From Telopea speciosissima (taxonomy: Eukaryota; Streptophyta; Magnoliopsida; Proteales; Proteaceae): a stretch of DNA of 64,000 nt. The stretch spans positions 41,932,321 to 41,996,320 of the forward strand of contig NC_057922.1 in the NCBI RefSeq assembly GCF_018873765.1, in the 5' to 3' direction. The position numbers were made by a program, and so were the translations under genes. This document shows, one piece after another, positions 32,658-44,129 of the stretch; positions within the stretch are counted from its first letter, which is position 1, and each line of letters starts with the position of its first letter. The notes beneath the pieces were generated by a model. It had not been told where the DNA came from. It did not search any database and saw only the letters and a list, made by a program, of their open reading frames with translations.

Positions 32658-32674
32658 ATCTCCCCCTTTTTGAT
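32658..32674 (-). other. Polypurine tract of the copia element
   Basis: The minus strand reads AAAAAGGGGGAGAT immediately before TGTTGAGG, the classic copia PPT. Confidence 0.92.
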
Positions 32675-32893
32675 GATGACAAATAATCCAAGTGAATCAA
32701 ATAATAATAGAGCAAAAAATATAAGCAAATGCAAAACAAGCAAAGAATATACATTCATACACATTCCAAATTTTAAAAGATTCCAAAACATAGATATATA
32801 TTCATAAAAATTCCAAACATCCAATCCAAACATTACATTTTTATTCTCCAATATTCTCCTCCTGTGTCATTGTCAAAAAGAGGGCATTACACA

Positions 32894-34144
32894 TCAAGGA
32901 TTTGGGTCAAAAGGTGGAATAGAACTTGATGCACCGGGGAATGGTGGTCTAACTCCTTGAGGGGTAATCCCTTGAGGAGTGGCTCCCGGCATGTCAAGAG
33001 ATAGAAAGCCAAGATTGAGAGAGAGTTGATGAACTGCATTAAGAATTTTATCTTGGCGAATATTTAGAGAGTCAAATCCGGTCTTCACGTCATTGCAAAG
33101 AGAATTCACATCGTCTTGAATTCTTTGTTGACCGAATTCAAGTTCCATGATCCGATTATTTGCTTCGTCCATATATTCATCGATGCTTGAGACCCATTCT
33201 TGTAGAGATGCCGGTATCCCTTCTTGTGCTTGAGGAGGGGGCATATTTTCAACCAAAACTTCTTCGTCAACAAACACATCGGAAGGAGGAGGAATAGCTA
33301 TGGTGTGAAAGCTATTACGGGTGATGTGTTGGAAAGATAAGGTGGACTCTTCCTCACGATCAAGATCAATGTCAAAGGCCCAAAAAATGCAAGTGAGAAG
33401 CCGGCCATAAGGAAGATTAGTGTGCTTGTGTGGGTGAGCACACGATTCCATATACCGCATAATAAAGTATGGAAGACAAGTAGGGTTATTGGTGTAGATA
33501 CAATAAGTAATATAGGCTTGTGGAGTAAGATACTTATTTCTATCACCACCCCTAGGAATGAAGTTGTGTTGAACTATGTAGGAGATGACATGAGGGGTGA
33601 GCCGTAGGTGACCGGTGACAACGGTCCCTGCATTAGGGTTAAATTGTTTGAGAATGAAGGAATACACTTCTTCATGGTTAATCAAATCACCAAAGTTGGT
33701 GTTCTTTGGGGTCCAAAAGATGCAAGGTCCATCATTAGGGATTTCAAGAATGCGGGCAAGGTCATCAAGAGAGAGTTCTATGTGAGTGCTTAACACATAG
33801 GAGTGAAGTTTCAAACCTTGTTCCGCTCTGCTGAAGTAGAGGTTTACATAGAAGTACTTCACAAGATATGGATAACAAAGATCCGAAATGTTGAGAAGAG
33901 GTTCCCAACCGATCTCCTCGAATCATTCTTCGAGACAGATGCTATTGAAGGAGAACACATCAACCTTATGTCCTTCTATTTTTCTTGCAAGGTAGAGATG
34001 CCAATTTGCACGGCATTCCCTAGATCAAAAAAGTCGATCTTCTCCTTCGGCATAAGGTTGTCTTGAACCGCTTCCTCTTCCTCCAGTCCTTCCTCTTTTA
34101 GAAGGAGAATTCTCGACCATTATCTCCTTTCCTCTTTGACCCAT
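32894..34144 (-). pseudogene. Extra gene after pol in the copia element: plant transposon protein of the PF20167 type
   Basis: Same strand as the element and between RNase H and the 3' LTR, the position of env-like genes in SIRE-type elements. Start ATG is at 34144 (MGQRGKE). The main block, open from 33862 to 32894, has KYFYVNLYFS, LDDLARIL, PRGGDRNKYLTPQAYITYC and NLPYGRLLTCIFWAFDIDL. These line up with antisense copies A and B. The N-terminal quarter is split by a frame change near 34030 and a stop near 33925. After 33300 the protein is low-complexity and coiled-coil-like. I see no transmembrane segment or signal peptide, so an envelope role is not supported. No catalytic motif is recognised. 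Confidence 0.8.
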
Positions 34145-34470
34145 TTTGAAAGAGAGAGAGAGAGAGAGAGTAAAGATAGAGAGAGAAGTACTTAACAAAA
34201 AGTAAACAAAGTGTAAATCATAATTAGAGTGAACAGTGAGTGACAAAAAGAAAAAAAAAATGAACTTTAAATAGGCAAACAAAATTGTATAATAGTCGGA
34301 AAATGGTCAACAAATCCAATCTGATATACCGTTTCATGATACAGTATACCGTTTTGGCTCCAACAGCTATAAAATAGCCAAATTTGCTGAACCAGCATAC
34401 CGGTTGGCAATCCGGTATGCCGTTTCAACAGAAACAGAGGCAAAAACATCATTTTGAACAGCATGACTTA
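34145..34470 (-). promoter_or_regulatory. Putative internal promoter of the copia extra gene, with four copies of the LTR palindrome
   Basis: Four copies related to the LTR palindrome lie at about 34318, 34338, 34388 and 34409; the last reads AATCCGGTATGCCG. On the minus strand they precede a TATA-like CTATTTAAAG (34265-34274) by about 45 bp. A CT-rich leader ((GA)n on the plus strand, about 34147-34170) runs to the ATG at 34144. The arrangement repeats that of the LTR promoter. Confidence 0.55.
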
Positions 34471-36250
34471 TTAGGCAAAAGGATCACAACTACCTAGGTC
34501 TCTTCTAAGGGTGCATAATCTTTCTTCACTCAATGATTTTGTGAAGATGTCCGCGAGTAAATTCTCGGTCTCAAAAAAATTAAGTCGTATTTCACCTTGT
34601 TGAGCCATGTCACGTAAGAAATGGTGACGGATATCAATGTGCTTAGCTCTTGAGTGTAAAATCGGATTCTTGCTAAGGTTGATTGCACTTGTGTTATCAC
34701 ACTGGATAGAGGAAGTGTCAAACTTAACTCTATAGTCTTGGAGAGTTTGCCTCATCCATAGCACTTGTGCACAACACTGTCTGGTTGCAATGTACTCAGC
34801 CTCAGTGGTAGAAAGAGCAACAGAATTTTGCTTCTTACTAAATCATGAAATTAAACATGATCCTAAAAAGTGACAAGATCCACTTGTACTCTTACGATCA
34901 ACATGACACTCGGCAAAGTCGGCGTTGGAGAAGCGAACAAGGTCAAAGTCATTGTCCATAGGGTACCAAAGTCCACTGCTTAGGGTTTCCTTCAAGTACT
35001 TAAAGATTCTCTTCAGAGTACTCAAGTGGGATTACATAGGTTTGGCCTGAAACCTGGCACAAGCACAGACACTAAACATAATGTCAGGTCTACTAGCCGT
35101 TAGATAGAGTAAACTACCTATCATACCTCTATATTTAGTTGGGTCAACAGGGTTTCCATCTTCATCCTTGGACAAAGTTACAGATGTACTCATTGGAGTA
35201 CCAGATGACTTTTGTCCATTGATGTCAAACTTCTTTAATAATTCTTTAAGATACTTTGTTTGACTGATGAAAATCCCATTAGAGGTCTATTTTATTTGAA
35301 GTCCTAGAAAGAAATTTAATTCTCCCATTAGACTCATTTCAAATTCACTACTCATATATTTGCTAAATTCATGGCAAAGTGATTCATTTGTAGAACCAAA
35401 AATAATATTACCAACATAGATTTGAACTAAATTAAATCATTCTTATCATACTTAACAAATAGAGTAGTATCTATCTTACCCATTGAGAATCCAGTATCAA
35501 CTAGAAACTTACTCAATCTGTAGTACCATGCTCTTGGAGTTTGTTTCAAGCCATACAAGGCTTTTTTCAACTTGTAGACATGGTCAGGGTGTTTTGAATC
35601 TTCAAATCCAGGAGGTTGAATGACGTAAACTTCTTCATTTATATAGCCATTTAAGAATGCGCTTTTGACGTCCATTTGGTATAACCTGAAATTCTTATGA
35701 CAAGCAAAAGCAAACAACATTCTAATTGACTCAAGTATAGCTACAGGTGCATATGATTCATCAAAGTCAATACCTTCCTGTTGGTTATAGCCTTGAGCGA
35801 CCAGCCTAGCTTTGTTTCTAGTTATGTTACCATCTTCATCAAGTTTATTCCTAAATACCCATCTAGTCCCAATAATTTTGGTATTAGAGGGCTAAGTCCC
35901 AAACTTGATTTCTTTCAAATTAATTAAGCTCTTCTTGCATAGCAATTATCCAATTACTAGCCAAAAGGGCTTTCTTTATGTTCTTGGGTTCGATGGTAGA
36001 TATAAAGGCTACATTGGAATAAATATTTTGGATATTACTTCTAGTTTGTATATCTTTATCAAGGTTTCCAATGACAAGGTCAAATGGATGGTCTTTAACA
36101 GTCTTAATCTCTTTAGGAAGTTGATGTACTTGATTATAAGGTTCTTCTAAATAGATTTTTTCACTCTTTTCCTAATTTCAAGTACTTCATCTTCATCATC
36201 TTCTTCTAAGTCTTTATACTTATCCTTGGCCATAGATTCATCAAATTTTA
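34471..36250 (-). pseudogene. pol: Copia reverse transcriptase and RNase H (SIRE-like)
   Basis: Reverse transcriptase is recognisable from [19 protein letters not shown] (35720-35600) and [19 protein letters not shown]. The catalytic YVDD position reads YVGN (35407-35418), so both catalytic Asp residues are lost. RNase H is visible from GLWYPMDNDFDLVRFSNADF with ADFA and KSTSG (35025-34843) to QCDNTSAINLSKNPI, ADIFTKSL and the C-terminus at 34471. There are several stops and frame shifts, and the region 36250-35760 between integrase and reverse transcriptase is badly decayed. Confidence 0.88.
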
Positions 36251-36361
36251 TGTTCATAGACTCTTCCACAATTAGAGTTCTTTTATTGAATACTCTATAA
36301 GCTCTACTATTTGTAGAGTAGTCTAGAAAGATACCATCATCAACCTTTTCTTCAAACTTTC

Positions 36362-37489
36362 CTAAGTTGTCTTGTTAAGAATGAAACATGCGCAATCAAA
36401 AACTTTAAAGTAGTCAACTTTAGGAAGCTTATTATGAAAAAGTTCATAGGGGGTCTTCAACAAAATAGGTCTTATCAAAACTCGGTTTAACACATAACAA
36501 ACCGTGTGAACAACTTCGGCCCAAAAATATTTTGGCAAAGAGTACTCATTGAGCATTATCCTTGCAGCTTCTTGGATAGTTCTGTTCTTCGTTTCAACCA
36601 CACCATTTGATTGTGGTGTTCTAGGGGTTAAAAAGTTATGAGTTATACCTTGTTTTCGACAAAACTCATCAAATTCATCTATGTTATCAAATTCACCACC
36701 ATGGTCACTTTTTATAGAGGTGATCAAATAACCCTTTTGATTTTGTATTCTCTTGCAAAGAGATTCAAACTCCTCAAATGCATCATTTTTATGTTTGAGG
36801 AAGAGGGTCCAAGTGAAACGGGAGTAGTCATCTATAATGACGATGATATACTTCTTTCTTCCCAGGCTAGTGGTTTGAATTGGTCCAAATAGGTCAAGAT
36901 GGAGTAATTGCAAAGGTCTAGAAGTAGCAATAGAGTTAATGGCTTTGTGAGCTATCTTTGTTAGTTTACTTCTTTGACATGCTCCATAAGTGTGTTGCTT
37001 ATCAAATTTTAACTTCGGTAGATTTCTCACCAAGTTCTTAGAGGAAAGGGATTTAATAATCTTAGGATTAATATGTCCTAATTTCTTATGCCATAAGGTT
37101 ACATCATCAAACTTAGAAAAGAGACATGCATTATAAGAGTTTATACTAAATACACAAGTATAAACATTGTTCTTTCTACTTCCTTCAAGGATAATATTAT
37201 CGTTAGAGTCCTTGATATCATATTTAGAGGCATTGAAATTAACAACATAACCATTATTACATAGTTGACTTACACTAAGTAAATTATATTTTAGATTATC
37301 AACTAAACTAACGTTGGAAATAATTGTACCTCCAAATTTTATGGATCCGTTTTCAATAATTCTTCCTTTGCTGTTGTCTCCAAAAGATACCCATCCTCCT
37401 TTTTGCTTCTTAAGCTCCAAAAATACCTTTAGGTTGGATGTCATGTGTTTTGAGCAACCACTATCAATGTACCATTCCAAGTTGCTCAT
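36362..37489 (-). CDS. pol: Copia protease and integrase block (SIRE-like), open but truncated
   Basis: An open frame of 375 codons. Protease motif WYIDSGCSKHMTS lies at the N-terminal end. GAG-pre-integrase LWHKKLGHIN with one altered zinc-ligand region (HTYGACQRSK) follows. The integrase core has its D-D-E residues in IIDDYSRF, IKSDHGGEF and NGVVETKNR. The C-terminal part ends early at 36362 compared with family proteins, which continue into reverse transcriptase in the same frame. Confidence 0.9.
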   Translation of the reverse strand: MSNLEWYIDSGCSKHMTSNLKVFLELKKQKGGWVSFGDNSKGRIIENGSIKFGGTIISNVSLVDNLKYNLLSVSQLCNNGYVVNFNASKYDIKDSNDNIILEGSRKNNVYTCVFSINSYNACLFSKFDDVTLWHKKLGHINPKIIKSLSSKNLVRNLPKLKFDKQHTYGACQRSKLTKIAHKAINSIATSRPLQLLHLDLFGPIQTTSLGRKKYIIVIIDDYSRFTWTLFLKHKNDAFEEFESLCKRIQNQKGYLITSIKSDHGGEFDNIDEFDEFCRKQGITHNFLTPRTPQSNGVVETKNRTIQEAARIMLNEYSLPKYFWAEVVHTVCYVLNRVLIRPILLKTPYELFHNKLPKVDYFKVFDCACFILNKTT

Positions 37490-37559
37490 ATTCTCCTACA
37501 AAACAAAGATAATTAATAAAACTTTGGTCCCCGTTGTATGTTGGGTCCGTCATTGTTAG

Positions 37560-39395
37560 TATCATACCTTTCCCTTGGTCTTCAAATCATTTGGTTATCA
37601 TTTACCTTTTAGTTTTCATACCAATTAGGGAATGATTTGGGGTTCCAAGGTCTTTGGTTTTAGGATACTCTATATGAACCTTGGTTCTTGGGTGGTCTTT
37701 GCACCTTAGGTGGATTTCTCCTGTTTTGATCATTGAAAGATCTTTTAGGAGTTTGACCATTGAAAGGTCTTCGAGGAGGGTGAAAAAGTTACTTCATGTG
37801 ATAGTATTCCCAAATAGTGTGTCCCTTTTTGCTGTAATTATTGCATACAACAGTTTGAGGGATATATGGAGTCTTCCCTTTGGGATTGAGTTTACTAAAT
37901 TGAGGGCTTTTCTTTCTTAAGTAGCACTCCTCAATAAAGTGTCCTTTCTTCTTCCAATAGTTACAAAACTTCTTCTTTATTTTCTTACTTGCCATTTTAC
38001 TTGTACTTGGCTCTTTTGATTGATTTGAATCTTTGTTCACATCATAGTCTACCCCTTACTTATTTAGAGGTGCTTTGGAGGCGTTTCCAAGTAAGATGTC
38101 AAGAGTCCTTTTTTCGTTAGTAAAGGATTCTAAGGCTTTACACAATTTCTCTTTTTCTTCTTCCAAGATATTAACTTGAGAAGTTAGAGTTATGTTTTGA
38201 TCTTTAAGGGTATTTATCTCTTTCAAGAGATTCTTTTTGGTAGTGGCTAGTTCCATACTACTTTGGTAGAGGTCTTCAAAAACTTATTCTAATTCTAAAA
38301 AGTCCTTATCTTTATGAATTGGAGAAGTGGGGATTACCTCATTTTGAGTTTCTTCATCTTCAGTAGCCATGAGTGCCGAATTAGTTTGTTCTTCTTTTTC
38401 TTGAGATGCTTCATCCTCATCTTCTTCATCACTTGAATCAAAAGAATGTTTAGCTTTGTAGGCCTTCTTGTATTTTTTTTATTTTTGGACAATCTCCTCT
38501 GTAGAGTCCTGATTTCCTACATTCATAGCACACAATATCTTCTGAAGAAGATTCATTAGTTTCTTTAGAAGTGTTTTTACCTTTTTGATCCCTTGAAAGT
38601 CTCTTCTTGTTGAAAGTAGCTTTTTCTTTGTTCTTCAAGAATTTAGAGAATTTCTTGCATAGATAAGCAATTTCGTCATTAGACAATTCTTCTTCATTAT
38701 CACTAATGTCATATGTCTTGAATGCTACAACCTTCTTCTTTGGTTCTTTCGAATCATCCTCCTTGGTGTCTTGTTTGAGTTCCATCTCATGAGTTTGGAG
38801 TGATCCCAACAGCTCATCTAGACTTAGCTTGTCAATGTCTTTGGATTCTTTGATTGCAGTAGTCTTGGGTCTCCATTCTTTTGAGAGGGATCTCAAAATT
38901 TTTCAAATATTTTCACTATTGGAGTAGACCTTCCCTAATCCTTTCAGCTTATTCACAATATTAGTAAATCGAGTAAACATAGCATATATGTCTTTATCAT
39001 TTTTCATTTTAAATAGCTCATACTCATTTATAAGCATATCAATCTTAGATTGCTTGACTTCAGAGGTACCTTCATAAGTAACAATAAGCTTATCAAACAT
39101 CTCCTTAGTGGAGTCACACATGCAAGTTCTATTGTACTCCTTTTCTCCTATAGCACATTGAATGTAGCTTATAACTACAAAATTGAGTTGAATCTTAGTT
39201 TTTTCAGCTGGGGTCCATTTTTCTTTGGGCTTGTCTATGGTATTTGGTCCATTTTCAATTACTTTCCATGCGTCAATGTATTGGCACACACGAAGTTCTT
39301 GAAGTGATTCTTCCAATAGGAGAATCCTTCATCTTCAAAGAAGGGAGGTCGGGTAATGTTGTATCCTTCAATCTTACGATTGGCAGAGGATCCCA
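37560..39395 (-). pseudogene. gag: Copia gag (SIRE-like) with three degenerate zinc knuckles
   Basis: It starts at ATG 39395 (MGSSANRKIEGYNITRPPFF). A frame change near 39300 leads to DAWKVIENGP, TSEVKQSKIDMLINEYELF and LSKEWRPKTTAIKESKD. Three CX2CX4HX4C-type knuckles can be placed. CYECRKSGLYRGDC (about 38520) lacks the His, CNYWKKKGHFIEEC (about 37955) lacks the second Cys, and CNNYSKKGHTIWEYY (about 37835) lacks two Cys. Stops lie at about 38902, 38448 and 38055. A coiled-coil stretch (38256-38080) lies between the first and second knuckles. Confidence 0.87.
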
Positions 39396-39444
39396 TGATC
39401 TTAAACTCTTAATTGGATTATAAAAATCATGGTCTTGAGCTCCC

Positions 39445-39456
39445 GCTCTGATACCA
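39445..39456 (-). other. Primer-binding site of the copia element, initiator-Met tRNA
   Basis: The minus strand reads TGGTATCAGAGC exactly, 2 nt inside the 5' LTR edge. Confidence 0.95.
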
Positions 39457-39458
39457 AA

Positions 39459-40754
39459 TGTGAATTCACCTAGAGGGATGGTGAATAGGTGAAGGTTGGA
39501 AAATTAAAAAAATTATGCGGAAATAACCAAGTAAAGACAAGCAATAAATCAAAGAGAGATACAAAAGATTTATAGTGGTTCGACCAACACTTGCCTACAT
39601 CCACTCCTCTCACCTTAGAGATAATTTCACTGAATCAAATCTTGAGTAAGAGCAAGAGGACTCATACAAATCTTGAAATAAAGAGCAAGAGAACTCAAAA
39701 ACAGCTAATTTTGATTTAATGAGCAAGAGGACTCAACCTACTCTTGATTCCGAGCGAGAGAGCTCAACCTACTTATATAAAGTAAAAGTGATACTAAAGG
39801 GTTTAGAGTTACCTCAAACCTTAGTAAAGCTTTGCTACCTTTCAAACTATGAAGCTTTAATGCAAAGTTGAATGATTGGAAGCTAAGTGAGAGTGAATGC
39901 CTTGAATTGGTGCTTGACTTCTCACTTGAGAGTGACTTATTTTTGGAGGCTCTTGATTATGATTAGTAGTGGTGTTTAGAGTCTTAAACAAGTGGGTATT
40001 TATAGGCTGGATGGCTTAATTTAATTAGGAATCTAAATTAAGATCGAATTCCAAAAGCGATAAATAATCTAGTATGCTGGATTCCAATCTGGTATGCCGG
40101 ATTACCTAATTTCCATATTGAATAGGGGAATAACGGTCAAATTATATTAGTAGTATACTGATTCGGTATGCCGGATCAAGATAAAACAAAGGCCAAAATG
40201 GATCCGGTATGCTGGATCATAATCCAGCGTACTCCGGAGGGCTACTGTGACCGTTTTCCTGAGATTCTCATTGATCCGGATGCTGGATTGTGAACCAGTA
40301 TGCTGGATTGGGCAATTTCAGTAGAAATAGTCCAATTCCATTAAGGGGTTGGTTTGGGGGGGTTCCAACACTAAATAGTCACATGTCTAAGGGGTCAAAT
40401 CACCTCCTAAGGACATTTTAAATGGATGTATGCGTGTGTGTGTGTATTACATCAATTGTGACTTTATCATTACAACTATTTGATTACAAAGTCTTCAATT
40501 TTGTCTTCAATCTTCAATAGGCTCTTTGGTTAGTCATAGCCTTTTGTCTTCAAGGTTTGACTCTTTGACTTTCATGTCTTTGAAAAACATCTTGAGCTGT
40601 ATTCTTGTATACATTTGTAGACATTTTGTATACGCTCCCCCTCACTTGGTGCTACGCTCTCATCTAAACATCTTACACAAATGTTAGTCCAAGAGAGGCT
40701 TTATTTGTTATAATCAAAACATGGCTTGGAGTGTATAAGGTATTTTCCTCAACA
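39459..40754 (-). repeat. 5' LTR of the SIRE-like copia element
   Basis: On the minus strand it starts TGTTGAGGAAAATA at 40754 and ends GGTGAATTCACA at 39459. It is 1296 bp against 1292 bp for the 3' LTR. The TSD cggtt follows at 40755-40759. The minus-strand TATA box is at 39996-40004. Confidence 0.95.
40066..40309. promoter_or_regulatory. Cluster of palindromic 18-mers in the copia 5' LTR
   Basis: About seven copies of the AATCCGGTATGCCGGATT-type site, collinear with 31942-32206. Where the 3' LTR has two adjacent sites (32036 and 32056), this LTR has one (about 40161). The copy number has changed since insertion. Confidence 0.85.
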
Positions 40755-41854
40755 CGGTTGACACCACCCGACTCATACTATGTCATATAGAATGCATTGG
40801 GCTAGAGTATTATCACCAGTGCAACGAACCCTTGCCAATAGGGGTTAAGGTGTTGGATGTCTATGGGAGTACCTATATGAAAGAGAAAAAGGAAAAGAGC
40901 AAAAAAAAAAAAAAAAAACAGAGAAAAATGAATAGAATTGTTTTACACTGAAAAAGTGATTATATGGTTGAATGCCAGAAAAAGGAAAATGTTATATTGA
41001 AATGATGATGGGTGCCTCATAGACTAATCCTAGAGGGCTAGTCGGGCTGACCATGGAGAGCATGCTGGAGCTGATCGGTCCTCTCCGATAACTCAATGGG
41101 TGTATCGCGGGAAGGGGTTAGAAGCCCGCACTAGGGATACATGTATTGGGGATTGTAATACTACTTTCCCCTACCTTAGTTGTGATAATAGGTGGCTAAT
41201 AAATAAAATGAATTGCATTGCATGTAAGACTCAATTTATTGTGCTTGCATGTGCATACAAGGCTATATTTCATTCACGGGCTCGGTGGAGCTCACACTCT
41301 TGTATATGTCTTTTGTTAGATGATCTTGCAGGTGGATGTTTCGGTAGCGGGGAGGCTCATCTCGCAGAGATGGGCCATGATTGTTATGACTGTGTTAGTG
41401 TGGACCCGGACAGAGGTCATACCTTTGGTGCGAGCCTTTTCTGTGATAGTTGATGAGGACCTGTGATGGGCGGGCAGCTAACTTTTCTTCTGACCATGGG
41501 ATTCTTTTGTTGTAGATAGGAATCTACTAACCAATCCCCTTTTGTATAGCTTTATTCGAGGCTCGGGTTGCCCTATCCCTTTCATTTTTTATAAAGCTTC
41601 GATTAGAAGAGTTGGGACTGTCAAGTTAAGTTGAGAGAGAGTATGAACTAAAACAATGATGTAAATATTTGTTTAAATGTTTAATGTAAATATTAATTTC
41701 TGCAACACTCTGAGTTCTATTTTATTCATTATGGTTGATGTGTATGTTTGTGAATGGTATTAATAGCTTCTGGATCTTTGGAGTTTGGCAGATTGCTACC
41801 GTGTAATTCAGGTCACCTATCTAATCCTCCCAGGGAGTAGTTTAGGGTGTGACA
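40755..41854 (+). repeat. Solo chromovirus LTR, segment 3 of 3
   Basis: Resumes at the copia TSD with CGGTTGACACCACCC and ends AGGGTGTGACA, followed by the outer TSD aaagt (41855-41859). It contains a poly(A) run at about 40900-40918. Confidence 0.92.
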
Positions 41855-41859
41855 AAAGT

Positions 41860-42544
41860 GATTGAAGTTTGTACTCAGATTGCATCAATTTTTGAGTAAC
41901 AGATATATGCAACAAGAGAATTCTTACATTACTTAGTAACTTGGGTGTCTGGTGCAAACCCTGCATGTCATTCAAGCCACTTGCAGTAGAGGGATAACTG
42001 AGTTCAATTCTAAAGAAAGAAAGAAGAAGAACATTTGAATTTGTGCCTTTGTCTCAGTTCTCTATTTAAGCTCCAAGTAGATTCTTTTATATCCATGAGG
42101 GCATACTTTGATTTGATCCCTAGGGTTGATAGTGTGAAAAATATGAGGAGATGCCTTAATTTAGATGTGTGTTAGTTCCATGGATTGGAACTGATAATAA
42201 AGTTCAAGTATGGGGGTCCCTTAGGAATCTCAATCTCATGAGTTTTTATCATCACTTTTCTTTTTTCAATTTTTTATGGAGATGGACTTTTCCTTTGCCC
42301 TTGTCAGGATTACAAGTAGTTCATGATTTTGAGTTTTGTGTGTACATTCACTACAAACACTCACGAGACACAACTTGTCCACTAAGGTAACCTAAGGGGT
42401 TTAAAGGCTTGTTGCAAATACTAAGTGCAACTGTGATTCCCACAAAAGTAAGTTAGGATTTTCTTTTCATTTCTCTTTGTTTTTATTAGGTTAGTTTTCT
42501 TTTTGTATGCTCGAGGACTAGCAAAGTTTAAGCATGGGGGTATT
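41860..42544 (+). other. Athila host element, 3' untranslated region (second part) and PPT
   Basis: Continues 11754-12336 after removal of the solo LTR. It ends with CATGGGGGTATT (42533-42544), a PPT just like those of the two Athila derivatives, then the LTR start. Confidence 0.8.
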
Positions 42545-44120
42545 TGATGAACATATTTATATGTGAATTTAAGCCTTTATATTCTTATATTTTCATGCTT
42601 GAACAGAGTTACTCGAGATGTTTTTATGTGTTTTCAAGTTTTAGGTCCATACTTGAAAGAGAAGCCCAAATTATGCTAAGAAGCCTTTGTGGAGCTGAAA
42701 TTCAAAGAATCAAATTTTAAAGAAGTCCATGTCCATAGGCCAAAGAATCAATTTCATATATGGACTGGACCATTGAGCCATGAAGATCTAAGCAAGTAAG
42801 AAAATTTTTAGGGGTATTTTTGTCCAAGTACATTGTTGGTGACATCTAGCATTTTCAGTGGTGGAGTAGAGCCCAAGTCAAAGCAAGCTACTCAAATCTT
42901 GGAAGATTGGAAAGATTATCTTGGTGATTTTATTGAGATCTTCTATGTTTGGAGAATTATGGATCCAATCTCCACCTCCCTTTCGATTTTTGGAACAAAA
43001 CCTCAATAATTCTTTGCCTTTCTTCTTTAATAAATAAAAATAAAATCAAATATTGACCAAGGGAATCTCTCCCTTGGCTGGCCGAATTTGGCAAGAGGGA
43101 TTGGAGGTTGTGGTTATAAATAGAGGGGTCTTCTCCCCCTTCGGAGGCATTCATTCTCTCTTTAATCTTTTGTTTTAGCATTCTTTCTCTTAGTTTTTTT
43201 TTCTTATTTCTTTTTCTAAGTTTAGAATTTTGATGCAATTTTATCTTTTTCATTCCTAGATCTAATGTAATTTAGGACTTTTAATCCCTATCCCTTTCTT
43301 ACATTGGTGTAATTCAAAGTGTTGATTCAAGTTTAAGGCTGAAAATTCTTCTTCAATGGTTCAAGTTCAAGTTCTGCACAAGCTAAGTTCTTTAATCTTT
43401 GATTTTATTTTTATAGTTTAGTTTTAATGTCCTCTTCATCAACCCCCTCTCCTTCCATCGATTTTTCCATGGCCAATTAAACCCTCAACTCATGGGGTAG
43501 GATGAAGCCATGAGGGGAAGGATGAGTTGATGATTTGCATGCTTGTGTATTAATGAACATGTTCATTGTTTGGGCTTACAATTATTGACCACCGTATTGT
43601 GCATGTCATCTTAATGGAATAAATGCAATATTGCCGCCGTAGCCATTGTGACACCATTCATATTCATGATTTTTAAGATCTAATTGCATATTGAATTTGT
43701 ACTACTCATAGGATATGTTAGCCCTTTTCACCGCATCTCCTATAAACCTATACCATGATATATGCACTGCTTTGATGTGTTGATCATTGACTTACCCTAA
43801 CCTTGTGGTGGATTTCAGCCCCAAGAGCCCATCTCCTTCTCTCACTTTTTGTGTTAATTCTGTTTTCCCAGTTTAGCCTAGTTTCTTAATTTGATAGTTG
43901 ATCTTGGTATTTTTCTTAAAGATATAAATTGCTTGTTGAGTACACTTTGCCTAAATTGAGAGTTAAGATTTAAGCAACCCAACCTCCCTGAGTTCTACCC
44001 GTAGCTACAGCTGATACTATGCACTTGTGATTATTTTTCTTATTAAACATTAACCAACAAGGAAGCAGAAGCAGACCCATAAGTAACGACAAGTAATCCC
44101 TAGAGGAAAAAAAACTATCA
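42545..44120 (+). repeat. 3' LTR of the Athila host element
   Basis: It starts TGATGAACATATTTATATG, comparable with the minus-strand start TGATGAGCACATTTATG of the other Athila LTRs. A TATA box (TATAAATA, about 43116) is followed by a leader. The right end is not fixed by a second copy; I place it at the ACTATCA near 44120, before recognisable protease coding begins. Confidence 0.72.
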
Positions 44121-44129
44121 ACCAATCAA

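Noticed and set aside
32894..33862. Envelope gene
   Set aside because: The position is env-like, but there is no signal peptide or membrane segment, and its motifs match the soluble plant-transposon protein of copies A and B.
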